Numbered from the stretch's first letter, positions 17,844 through 24,824 are shown. The stretch: DNA of 27,398 nt from an uncultured Paracoccaceae bacterium (GCA_937907485.1 CALESR010000096.1:1-27398); one strand, 5' to 3'. Notes: generated by a model from the letters alone, not told the origin. A program made the numbers and translations.

Positions 17844-18709
17844 CCGCGCGTCACCGGACGGGTCAGGCAGGTCGGCCCCCCCTCGCAGGCAACGCAGAGC
17901 GCCTGTCCGACAAAGACCTGCACGCGGCAGCCGTGGGCCTCCATCAGTGAGCGGGTGCGCGGATAGCCGTCGATCATCACCACATCCATCGGCGCCAGCA
18001 TCAGCACGTTCAGCGACAGGCCGCTTGACGCCTCGAATTCCTCGGCCGGGGCGTGTAGCAAGGTCCAACCGCGATCGCACAGGTCGGACCACAGCGCATA
18101 GGGCATCAAGGGTGCGTGGATCAGCGCCATTTTGGGGCCGATTGGCGAGATCAGCGACATCAGGTGCAGGCAGGCCTCAGGACCATGATGCCAAGGAAGG
18201 TCATAGCCGACCACAGCGATGCCATGCGGGGCAAGGATGGTGCGCACCGCCTCGATCCCGGCCTGATTGGTGCGCGCGCCACGGCCGATGGCCAAGGTAT
18301 TCGGATCGATCCAGACGCAATCGCCCGATTCCACTGTCGCCTCGCCCGTGAGTTGGCCGATCACAGGCACACCCAACGCGGCATAGGCGGCGACATGCAG
18401 CGCCGGTTCCTTGCGGCGCAGCGCCTTGCCCATGTTCAGCACCACAGCCCCGGCGCGGGTGACAAAGGACGGGTCCTGAACGAAAACCGCATCGGCCAAA
18501 CCGTCATCGTCCGACGGAATCCAGTAGATTTCCGCGCCGGAAGCGGCAACGATACGGGCAAGTTCGGCGTGTTCCGCCGCGGCGCCGGCAGGATCAAAGC
18601 TGGCCCCATAGTGGAATGCTGCCGGATCGGCCGAGGCCATCGCCGGGCCGGGCGCGCGCATCATCACGCGGGTCAGCGGTTTCGAGCGGTCTTCGGCGCC
18701 AAAGGACAT
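17840..18709 (-). CDS. Dimethylarginine dimethylaminohydrolase-fold (guanidino-modifying) hydrolase
   Basis: A 289-residue member of the amidinotransferase/arginine deiminase superfamily, from the ATG at 18709. Visible catalytic features: FVQDP with D79, ESGDCVW with E127 and D130, CLHLMS with H182, and the nucleophile C281 in GGPTCLT near the C-terminus. Such enzymes attack the guanidinium carbon to release ammonia or a methylamine. Length and the GGPTCLTRP ending fit dimethylarginine dimethylaminohydrolases, which make citrulline from methylated arginine. Being first in an operon with arginine transaminase and 2-ketoarginine decarboxylase genes, it likely acts on arginine, a methylarginine or a downstream guanidino acid; which one cannot be read from sequence. 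Upstream TTG codons are rejected. Confidence 0.82.
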   Translation of the reverse strand: MSFGAEDRSKPLTRVMMRAPGPAMASADPAAFHYGASFDPAGAAAEHAELARIVAASGAEIYWIPSDDDGLADAVFVQDPSFVTRAGAVVLNMGKALRRKEPALHVAAYAALGVPVIGQLTGEATVESGDCVWIDPNTLAIGRGARTNQAGIEAVRTILAPHGIAVVGYDLPWHHGPEACLHLMSLISPIGPKMALIHAPLMPYALWSDLCDRGWTLLHAPAEEFEASSGLSLNVLMLAPMDVVMIDGYPRTRSLMEAHGCRVQVFVGQALCVACEGGPTCLTRPVTRG

Positions 18710-18726
18710 TGGGGGTTCCGTCTGCT

Positions 18727-18750
18727 GCAATTATACACTTGCATAATTGC
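18727..18750. promoter_or_regulatory. Palindromic operator over two divergent -10 boxes
   Basis: GCAATTAT (18727-18734), an 8-base spacer and ATAATTGC (18743-18750) form a perfect palindrome. It lies between the hydrolase gene (start 18709, minus) and the binding-protein gene (start 18820, plus). A TATAAT reads on the minus strand at 18735-18730, and CATAAT reads on the plus strand at 18742-18747. A protein bound here would cover both promoters. The TetR protein is the first candidate. Confidence 0.65.
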
Positions 18751-18819
18751 CGATGGTCGTGCCCTCTACAAGGACAAACACAGGCGTCAACGAAGGCGCC
18801 GCAACGACAGGAGAGAGAT

Positions 18820-19587
18820 ATGAAGAAACTGGTCCTGACCGCCTCGGTGCTGGCCCTGATCGCAGGCGCCGCCGCTGCCGATACCGTGCGCGTCGGCATC
18901 GCCGCCGAGCCATATCCGCCGTTTGCCTCTCCCGATGCAGCGGGCAACTGGGTGGGCTGGGAGGTCGAGATCATCGGCGCCGTCTGCGCTGCCGCTGAGT
19001 TGGAGTGCGAAATCACCCCGACCGCCTGGGACGGCATCATCCCGGCGCTGGTGTCGGGCCAGATCGACGCGATCATGGCCTCGATGTCGATCACCGAAGA
19101 CCGCATGCAGACGATCGACTTCTCGGATCGCTATTACAACACCCCCACCGTGATCGTCGGCCAGCGTGAGATCCAGATTGATGCCACGCCCGAAGGGTTG
19201 GCGGGCCGGGTGATCGGCGTGCAGGTGTCGACTGTACATCAGGCCTATGCCCAGCATTATTTCGAGGCCGGCAGCGAACTTCGCACCTATCAGACGCAGG
19301 ACGAGGCCAATCAGGACCTGGTCGCCGGTCGAATCGACGCGACGCAAGCCGACAGCATTGCGCTGGATGCGTTCCTCGCCTCGCCCGAAGGTGCAGCCTG
19401 CTGCGAGGTCAAGGGCACCGTGGCCAATGACGAGAGCATCCTGGGCCTGGGCGTCGGCGTCGGCGTGCGCAAGGGCGACGATGCGCTGCGCGAGGCGTTC
19501 AACCGCGGCATCGCGGCGATCCTCGCGAATGGCGTCTATGAGCAGATCACCGCGCAGTATTTCGCCTCGTCGATCTACGGCGAGTAA
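18820..19587 (+). CDS. Basic amino acid ABC transporter substrate-binding protein (HisJ/ArgT type)
   Basis: A 255-residue periplasmic binding protein with a signal peptide of about 20 residues (MKKLVLTASV...AAAADT). The segment WDGIIPALVSGQIDAIMASM followed by SITEDRMQTIDFSD is typical of family 3 amino acid binding proteins, with R95 as the carboxylate-binding arginine. C56 and C63, six residues apart, match the disulfide of HisJ and the lysine/arginine/ornithine-binding protein. That fits a guanidino or basic amino acid ligand and the neighbouring catabolic operon. CAGGAGA precedes the ATG at 18820. The stop is directly followed by the next start codon. Confidence 0.9.
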   Translation: MKKLVLTASVLALIAGAAAADTVRVGIAAEPYPPFASPDAAGNWVGWEVEIIGAVCAAAELECEITPTAWDGIIPALVSGQIDAIMASMSITEDRMQTIDFSDRYYNTPTVIVGQREIQIDATPEGLAGRVIGVQVSTVHQAYAQHYFEAGSELRTYQTQDEANQDLVAGRIDATQADSIALDAFLASPEGAACCEVKGTVANDESILGLGVGVGVRKGDDALREAFNRGIAAILANGVYEQITAQYFASSIYGE

Positions 19588-20337
19588 GTGATCGAGAGTC
19601 TCCTCGACCTTTGGCCGGGGCTTCGCGCCTCGGCCAATCTGCTGGCTCTCGAGCCTCCGGGCTGGGGGGGAAATCTTTTGCGCGGCGCGGTCAATTCGCT
19701 GATCATCGCGCTGGGGGCCTTTGCACTGGGGCTGTTGATCGGCATCGGCGGCGCTTTGGGCAAGCTGGGCGGCGGGCCGGTGACGCGGGATCTGCTGGCG
19801 GTCTATACGACCGTCGTGCGCGCGGTGCCGGAATTGATCCTGATCCTGCTGCTCTATTACGCGGGCACCGACATCCTGAACCAGCTTCTTGCGCTTCTGG
19901 GCCAGCGCCCAGTCGAAATCTCTGGCCTCGCTGCCGGGATTGGCGTCCTGGGCGTCGTACAGGGCGCTTATGCGACCGAGGTGCTGCGTGGCGCCATTCA
20001 GGCGGTGCCCAAGGGCCAGATCGAGGCGGCGCGCGCGTATGGCATGAGCCCGGTGCAGGTGTTTCGCCGCGTGACGGCGCCCGCGATGCTGCCGCTGGCG
20101 CTGCCGGGCCTGTCGAACCTGTGGTTGATCGCCACCAAGGACACCGCGCTGCTGGCCATCGTCGGGTTCAGTGAACTGACGCTCGAGACACGGCAGGCCG
20201 CCGGTTCGACGCGGGCCTATTTTACCTTTTTCCTGGCGGCGGGCGTGATCTATCTGTTGATGACGCTGGTGTCTGGTCGAGTGTTCGGCTGGCTGGAGGC
20301 GCGCTATCGCCGGGGTCAGGCGGGGGCGCGGGCATGA
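19588..20337 (+). CDS. Amino acid ABC transporter permease (HisQ type)
   Basis: A 249-residue inner-membrane permease beginning with GTG at 19588, immediately after the TAA of the binding-protein gene, so it depends on translational coupling; no clear Shine-Dalgarno is seen. About five membrane segments are visible. The ATPase-contacting loop reads GQIEAARAYGMSPVQVFRRVTAP at about 138-160. It overlaps the next permease by 4 bases (ATGA). It should pair with that protein and an ATPase encoded elsewhere. Confidence 0.9.
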   Translation: MIESLLDLWPGLRASANLLALEPPGWGGNLLRGAVNSLIIALGAFALGLLIGIGGALGKLGGGPVTRDLLAVYTTVVRAVPELILILLLYYAGTDILNQLLALLGQRPVEISGLAAGIGVLGVVQGAYATEVLRGAIQAVPKGQIEAARAYGMSPVQVFRRVTAPAMLPLALPGLSNLWLIATKDTALLAIVGFSELTLETRQAAGSTRAYFTFFLAAGVIYLLMTLVSGRVFGWLEARYRRGQAGARA

Positions 20338-21272
20338 CGAAACAGCTTGGCTTCGCACAGATAGTCCGATTTCTAGTTCTTCTCTCTTTTCCTATTTTTG
20401 TTTTTATTAAAGTTGAGTGGGGCGCCGGTGCTTGGATAATCCAAATTTTCGAAATTTTCTTATATTTCCCTTATCTTGTAGCTGTTTGGATTGCCGCAAT
20501 TACGATCTCTGTTGGTTTTTCGCATAGGACAGCATTACTTGTTGCGCTCCTAGTCATTGCCACTTGGGCTGCGTTTTCCATGCGCTGGGGCTGGATTCCT
20601 CGGTATGCGCCGCTGGCGGCCGAGGGGCTCTGGCGCACGATCTGGCTGCTGATGCTGTCGGTCATCATCGGCTTTGCGCTGGCGGTGCCGCTGGGTCTGG
20701 CGCAGGCGGCGGGGCCATTCTGGCTGGCGGCGCCAGCGCGATGGTTCTGCACCGTGATCCGGGGCACGCCGCTGCTGTTGCAAATCTGGCTTCTATACTA
20801 CGGCCTCGGCAGCCTGTTCCCGCAGTTCCCGTGGATTCGCCAGTCCGATCTGTGGCCGATTCTGCGACAGGCCTGGCCTTATGCGCTGCTGGCGCTGTCG
20901 CTCAGTTATGCTGGCTATGAAGGCGAGGTGATGCGCGGCGCGTTCAAATCGGTGCCGCGCGGGCAACTCGAGGCTGGGCGGGCCTTTGGCTTTTCCCGCT
21001 TTGCGACCTTTCGGCGAATCTGGTTCCCGCAGGCACTGGCCCGCGCGTTGCCAACGCTGGGCGGCGAGACCGTTCTGCAACTGAAGGCGACACCGCTGGT
21101 GGCGACGATCACGGTAATCGACATCTATGCCGTGGCCAGCCGGGTGCGACAGGACACGTTCATCATCTATGAGCCGCTGCTGTTGCTGGCGGTGATCTAC
21201 ATGGCGGTGGCTGGACTGATCGCGCTGGGGTTCCGAATGGTAGAGCGGCGTTTTGTCCGCGGGCTGGGCTGA
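20334..21272 (+). CDS. Amino acid ABC transporter permease (HisM type) with extra N-terminal membrane region
   Basis: A 312-residue permease, about 80 residues longer than a usual HisM. The ordinary permease domain begins near residue 90 (RYAPLAAEGLWRTIWLL) and contains the ATPase-contacting loop GQLEAGRAFGFSRFATFRRIWFP. The first 85 residues hold about three additional hydrophobic segments. They are encoded by DNA of about 38% GC (20341-20520), in sharp contrast to the GC-rich surroundings; the base composition returns to normal by about 20580. The extension may be an acquired or fused membrane domain, or a segment under codon-usage selection. The reading frame is intact throughout. No ATP-binding subunit gene follows. 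Confidence 0.88.
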   Translation: MTKQLGFAQIVRFLVLLSFPIFVFIKVEWGAGAWIIQIFEIFLYFPYLVAVWIAAITISVGFSHRTALLVALLVIATWAAFSMRWGWIPRYAPLAAEGLWRTIWLLMLSVIIGFALAVPLGLAQAAGPFWLAAPARWFCTVIRGTPLLLQIWLLYYGLGSLFPQFPWIRQSDLWPILRQAWPYALLALSLSYAGYEGEVMRGAFKSVPRGQLEAGRAFGFSRFATFRRIWFPQALARALPTLGGETVLQLKATPLVATITVIDIYAVASRVRQDTFIIYEPLLLLAVIYMAVAGLIALGFRMVERRFVRGLG

Positions 21273-21276
21273 TCCC

Positions 21277-21714
21277 TTATCGCGCTAGCCACAGCGCGAC
21301 ATGGACCTGCGTCTCATCCCCGGCTGCGGCGAAGGCGGTGCCAAACAGCACCTCGTCGGTCAACCAGCCAAAGGGCCCGGCGGGGGCCTCGATCTCGGCG
21401 CGCGTGCGTCCATGAAAGCTCCCGTCAGGTTGCAACCGCATCCGCCCGGCATTGGTGATCGCCAAGAGCGTGCCGTCCTGCAACCGCACCAGATACCGCG
21501 CCTTGATCGCATACGAACCATCGGGCAGACGTTGCGCAAAATCGGCGCCGCCAGGCAAGATGGTGCCCTTGAGCCCTTCGCCAAGCAACGCCCCGCCGGT
21601 GATCGGGAACATCGCCCGGACCGTTCCATGCGCAGTGGTGAATTCCTCTGCGCCGCCGATCTCGGCGCGGATCGCACAGAGAAATGTCACGACCGGCGGC
21701 GCAAGATGGTGCAT
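21277..21714 (-). CDS. DUF3237 (UPF0311) family protein
   Basis: A 145-residue protein of a family with no established function. Recognisable features are the central GGALLGEGLKGTILPGGADF and the later YLVRLQDGTLLAITNAGR. It has neither signal peptide nor membrane segment. It lies 8 bp after the class III aminotransferase gene on the same strand and is surely co-transcribed. It converges on the permease gene with only 4 bp between stop codons and no terminator visible. Confidence 0.8.
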   Translation of the reverse strand: MHHLAPPVVTFLCAIRAEIGGAEEFTTAHGTVRAMFPITGGALLGEGLKGTILPGGADFAQRLPDGSYAIKARYLVRLQDGTLLAITNAGRMRLQPDGSFHGRTRAEIEAPAGPFGWLTDEVLFGTAFAAAGDETQVHVALWLAR

Positions 21715-21722
21715 TGGCCGGC

Positions 21723-23129
21723 TCAGCCCAACAAGGCGCGCAGGCCAGGTGTCGCCACCTGCAGCGCACGTGCGTAGCGGGTCGTAGCCTCGTCAATCTC
21801 GGCCTCGGTGATGCTCAACGGCGGCGACATCGCGTTGACCGGCAGGAAGGGCAAGGCGCGCGACAGAACCCCTTCGGCCAGAGCATGTTTCGCCACCAGC
21901 TTGTGCGGCGCGGCGGCCTCGGGAAAGCGGCGCTTGCTGGCCTTGTCAGCGACGAACTCAACAGCCACCATCAGACCGACGCCACGCACATCGCCGACGA
22001 ACTCATGCCCGCCGACCTTGGATCGCAAGGCGTCCAGCAACACTGGCCCCAGACGGGCGGCGCGCCCCGGCAGATCCTCGCGCTGCATCAGGTCGAGGTT
22101 GGCCAGCGCGATGGCGCTGCCGACCGGATGGCCAGAATAGGTAAAGCCATGCATCACCGCCCCCATTTGAGGCGAGGCAGCCTCGAGCACCTCCCAGATC
22201 CGGCTGGAAATCAAGCTGGCCGACATCGGGAAATAGGCCGAGGTCAGGCCCTTGGCCAAGGACACGATATCCGGCCGCAACCCATAGGTGCCGCTGCCAA
22301 ACCACTGGCCGGTGCGGCCAAATCCGGTGATGACCTCATCAACGATCAGCAGGATGTCATGGCGGTCAAGGATCGCCTGCACACCGGCGAAATAGCCTTC
22401 GGGCGGCGTAAACACCCCCCCGGTGCCCATCACCGGCTCGGCGATGAAGCCGCCGATGGTGTCGGCGCCTTCGCGTGCAATCAGCGCCTCCAACTCGGCC
22501 AGCAGGCGGGCGGTGAACTGTGCTTCGCTCTCGCCGCTCTGGCCAAAGGCATAGAAATGCGGGCATTCGAGGTGGAACACGGTCTCGAGCGGCGAGTCGA
22601 AGGCGGTGTGATAGCTGGGAATCCCGGTCAGCGCGGCGGCGGCATGGGTCAGGCCGTGATAGGCGCCCTTGCGCGCAATGATCTTCTTCTTGGCCGGCTT
22701 GCCGCGCAAGTTGTTGTAGTAGCGCACCAGTTTATAGGCCGTGTCATTGGCATCCGACCCCGAGGTGCCAAAAAACACCCGCGCGATGTCGGCACCCGGC
22801 ACGGTCTCGTTGAACAGTGTTTTCAGCCGGTCGGCCAGCCGGATCGTGCCCTCGCTCGACGCGCCGCCAAAGAAATGCTGAAAGCTGAGGTCACGCAGTG
22901 CTGTCTCACCGGCCTTGACCAGTTCCTCGCGACCATAACCCACATTGACGCACCACAGGCCTGCGCCCATGTCGAGCAGGTTTTGCCCGGTGTCGCGCGT
23001 CAGCGTCGCCCCCTTGGCGCCGGTATAGATCACCGGGCCGTTGGCCATCAGGTCGGCGATCGAGGTCACCGGGTGGAACAGGCTGGCGCGATCGAGATCG
23101 GCGAGCGAGATATTGACGCGGTCGGTCAT
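21723..23129 (-). CDS. Class III omega-aminotransferase
   Basis: A 468-residue PLP enzyme of the omega-amino-acid/diamine:pyruvate aminotransferase class. Visible: GTSGSDANDTAYKL (cofactor phosphate site), AYHGLTHAA, the aspartate in LLIVDEVITGFGRTG, the PLP lysine K293 in SLAKGLT, and HGFTYSGHPVGSA. Members act on beta-alanine, taurine, GABA, putrescine and similar amines with pyruvate. Given the arginine transaminase genes nearby, GABA or a related end product is a reasonable guess only. The start at 23129 has AAGGAAG upstream and gives the usual length; the frame extends upstream without similarity. Confidence 0.88.
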   Translation of the reverse strand: MTDRVNISLADLDRASLFHPVTSIADLMANGPVIYTGAKGATLTRDTGQNLLDMGAGLWCVNVGYGREELVKAGETALRDLSFQHFFGGASSEGTIRLADRLKTLFNETVPGADIARVFFGTSGSDANDTAYKLVRYYNNLRGKPAKKKIIARKGAYHGLTHAAAALTGIPSYHTAFDSPLETVFHLECPHFYAFGQSGESEAQFTARLLAELEALIAREGADTIGGFIAEPVMGTGGVFTPPEGYFAGVQAILDRHDILLIVDEVITGFGRTGQWFGSGTYGLRPDIVSLAKGLTSAYFPMSASLISSRIWEVLEAASPQMGAVMHGFTYSGHPVGSAIALANLDLMQREDLPGRAARLGPVLLDALRSKVGGHEFVGDVRGVGLMVAVEFVADKASKRRFPEAAAPHKLVAKHALAEGVLSRALPFLPVNAMSPPLSITEAEIDEATTRYARALQVATPGLRALLG

Positions 23130-23230
23130 CTGCGACGCTTCCTTGCTGGCTGAGACGGGCCGGGCCCGGCGGATGATCCAGACTTGCCACAAAGGACGGG
23201 GCCGTGGCAACCCCGGCACCAAGAGCCCGG

Positions 23231-23244
23231 CTGATCCAGATCAA
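23231..23244 (+). promoter_or_regulatory. FNR/FnrL-type box upstream of the Rrf2 regulator gene
   Basis: CTGAT-CCAG-ATCAA matches the FNR consensus TTGAT-N4-ATCAA in 9 of 10 positions. A TATGCT -10 at 23267-23272 implies a start site near 23279, which places the box centre at -41.5, the classical position for FNR activation. This suggests anaerobic induction of the Rrf2 gene. Confidence 0.65.
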
Positions 23245-23261
23245 ATGCACATTCGCCTTAT

Positions 23262-23271
23262 GCAATTATGC
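23262..23271. promoter_or_regulatory. Copy of the GCAATTATGC motif shared with the 18727-18750 operator
   Basis: GCAATTATGC here equals the right arm of the palindrome at 18727-18750 read on the other strand (18750 back to 18741), and differs by one base from its left arm. It overlaps the proposed -10 of the Rrf2 gene and carries CATAAT toward the aminotransferase gene. It suggests common control of the two divergent regions. Confidence 0.5.
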
Positions 23272-23302
23272 TGGCACTGCGGTGAACTCGGCAGGAGGTG
23301 CC

Positions 23303-23758
23303 ATGCGGCTGACAGTGCGGACCAACCTTGCCCTGCGCATCCTGATGGATTGCGCCGTGAATGCACCGCGCCATCTGCAGGCGGCCCAGATCGCCGGGCG
23401 CTGCAACGCCTCGACGCATCACATCGCGCAGGTCGTCAGCCGTCTGGCCGAGGCCGGGCTGGTGCAGACACAACGCGGGCGCGGCGGTGGCGTTGGGCTG
23501 GCGGTTGATCCAGCCGATGTGCGAATCGGTGCCCTCGTGCGGCTGTTCGAGGCAGCGCTGCCGTTTACCGAATGCATGGATGCGGCGCATAACACCTGCC
23601 CGCTGACTCATGCCTGCCGCCTGCGCCCGGCCTTTTGTCAGGCACTCGACAGCTTCTATACCGATCTCGACCGGCTGACGTTGTTGGACCTGGTCGCAGG
23701 AAACACAGCGCTGGCTGGCGTGCTGGCTCTGCCCGCCGAAGCGGATGCGGGGGGCTGA
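23303..23758 (+). CDS. Rrf2-family transcriptional regulator, NsrR-like
   Basis: A 151-residue winged-helix regulator. The N-terminus MRLTVRTNLALRILMDCA and the helix region STHHIAQVVSRLAEAGLVQTQRGRGGG are characteristic of the Rrf2 family. Three cysteines, C91-x7-C99-x5-C105, match the iron-sulfur ligand pattern of NsrR, the nitric oxide sensor, as in the Bacillus protein. It could therefore sense nitric oxide or redox state. GGAGG lies 4 bases before the ATG at 23303. Upstream are an FNR box and the GCAATTATGC motif. It is divergent from the class III aminotransferase operon. Whether it regulates nitrogen oxide genes elsewhere or the local locus is open. Confidence 0.88.
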   Translation: MRLTVRTNLALRILMDCAVNAPRHLQAAQIAGRCNASTHHIAQVVSRLAEAGLVQTQRGRGGGVGLAVDPADVRIGALVRLFEAALPFTECMDAAHNTCPLTHACRLRPAFCQALDSFYTDLDRLTLLDLVAGNTALAGVLALPAEADAGG

Positions 23759-23774
23759 GCGCCCCCCTTTTTTT
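23749..23774 (+). terminator. Rho-independent terminator overlapping the stop codon of the Rrf2 gene
   Basis: GGGGGGC (23749-23755), loop TGAGC and GCCCCCC (23761-23767) are followed by seven T residues. The TGA stop (23756-23758) lies in the loop. The T run ends at the convergent ppk2 stop. Confidence 0.9.
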
Positions 23775-24712
23775 CAGAACTCGGTGTGTTTCATCACGTG
23801 CCGCGCCCGACCGACCAGCAGCGGGTCCGGCAGGCCGACGACGTTCGGATCCTTGCCGGGATAGTCCAGCGAGGCGAGGAAGTGCTTCATGCAGTTCAGC
23901 CGGGCGCGCTTCTTGTCCTTGGACTTGACGATGGTCCAAGGCGCGTCGGCGGTGTCGGTATAAAAGAACATCGCTTCCTTGGCTGCGGTGTATTCGTCCC
24001 ACAGGCCCAGACTGGCCTTGTCGATCGGAGACAGTTTCCAGCGTTTCAGTGGGTCGGTCTCGCGCTCGGCGAATCGGCGGCGCTGTTCCTCGGGCGTGAC
24101 CGAGAACCAGTATTTGTAAAGCCGCACACCCGAACGCACCAACATACGCTCGAATTCGGGGGCTTGACGCATGAATTCCAAGTATTCTTCGGGGCTGCAA
24201 AAACCCATCACCCGCTCGACTCCGGCGCGGTTATACCAACTGCGGTCATAGAAAACCATTTCGCCAGCCGTCGGAAGGTGTTGGACATAGCGCTGGAAAT
24301 ACCATTGACCGCGTTCCTGCTCGGTCGGCTTGTTCAGCGCGACGACGCGGGCAAACCGCGGGTTCAGGTGTTCGGTATAGCGCTTGATCGTGCCGCCTTT
24401 GCCCGCAGCATCGCGGCCTTCGAACAAGATGACGAATTTCTGCCCGGTTTCCTGCGCCCAAAGCTGCACTTTCAGCAATTCGGCCTGCAACCGGGCCTTT
24501 TCCTCCTCATAGGGCTTGCGCGCCAGCGGGTGCGGATAGGGGTAGTGATTGCTTTCGAACTGCGCCTGCTGGGCTTCGCTGTCGGTCGGCACAGCGGCGG
24601 CGCGGCGGGTGGTGTGGCGGCTCGGCGCCTCGGCCGTTTCAGGCGTCGGCGCGGGCGCGACGGGGGCCTCAGCGTCAACGTCGGTCGGGGCAGCGGTCGT
24701 CAGTTCGGTCAT
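23774..24712 (-). CDS. ppk2: Polyphosphate kinase 2
   Basis: A 312-residue PPK2-family kinase that transfers phosphate between polyphosphate and a nucleoside diphosphate. The Walker A motif EGRDAAGKGG is at 98-107. YDRSWYNRAGVERVMGF, with D156 and R157, holds the Walker B and lid residues. KYWFSVTPEEQRRRF and SPIDKASLGLWDEYT are conserved further on. The first 50 residues are an Ala/Pro/Thr-rich, probably disordered extension. The ATG at 24712 has GAGGGAG upstream; the frame continues upstream without similarity. It converges on the Rrf2 gene and is divergent from pntA. Whether it prefers ADP or GDP cannot be read from the sequence. Confidence 0.93.
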   Translation of the reverse strand: MTELTTAAPTDVDAEAPVAPAPTPETAEAPSRHTTRRAAAVPTDSEAQQAQFESNHYPYPHPLARKPYEEEKARLQAELLKVQLWAQETGQKFVILFEGRDAAGKGGTIKRYTEHLNPRFARVVALNKPTEQERGQWYFQRYVQHLPTAGEMVFYDRSWYNRAGVERVMGFCSPEEYLEFMRQAPEFERMLVRSGVRLYKYWFSVTPEEQRRRFAERETDPLKRWKLSPIDKASLGLWDEYTAAKEAMFFYTDTADAPWTIVKSKDKKRARLNCMKHFLASLDYPGKDPNVVGLPDPLLVGRARHVMKHTEF

Positions 24713-24776
24713 GCGGAGTCTCCCTCGTTTCGTTAAGGTTTGTCCATTACTCCTCTTTCGGGGGGCAGTCCTTGAT

Positions 24777-24814
24777 CTGTCGCAACACCGGCAATGCTGG
24801 TTAAGCCGCGACAG
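24777..24814. repeat. Nested inverted repeat between ppk2 and pntA
   Basis: CTGTCGC (24777-24783) and GCGACAG (24808-24814) are perfect complements. Between them ACCGGC (24787-24792) and GCTGGT (24796-24801) form a second stem with one G-T pair. It could be an operator or a leader structure for ppk2. Confidence 0.45.
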
Positions 24815-24824
24815 ACTGTCCTTC

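Noticed and set aside
18787..20358. 523-codon minus-strand open frame opposite the binding protein and first permease
   Set aside because: It covers two motif-supported genes and has no recognisable domain.
21684..23153. 489-codon plus-strand open frame opposite the class III aminotransferase
   Set aside because: The aminotransferase has its PLP lysine and all family motifs; the opposite frame has none.
24772..24785. TTGAT-CTGT-CGCAA as an FNR box before pntA
   Set aside because: Only 8 of 10 consensus positions match and it does not fit a clear promoter spacing. It also overlaps the nested inverted repeat.
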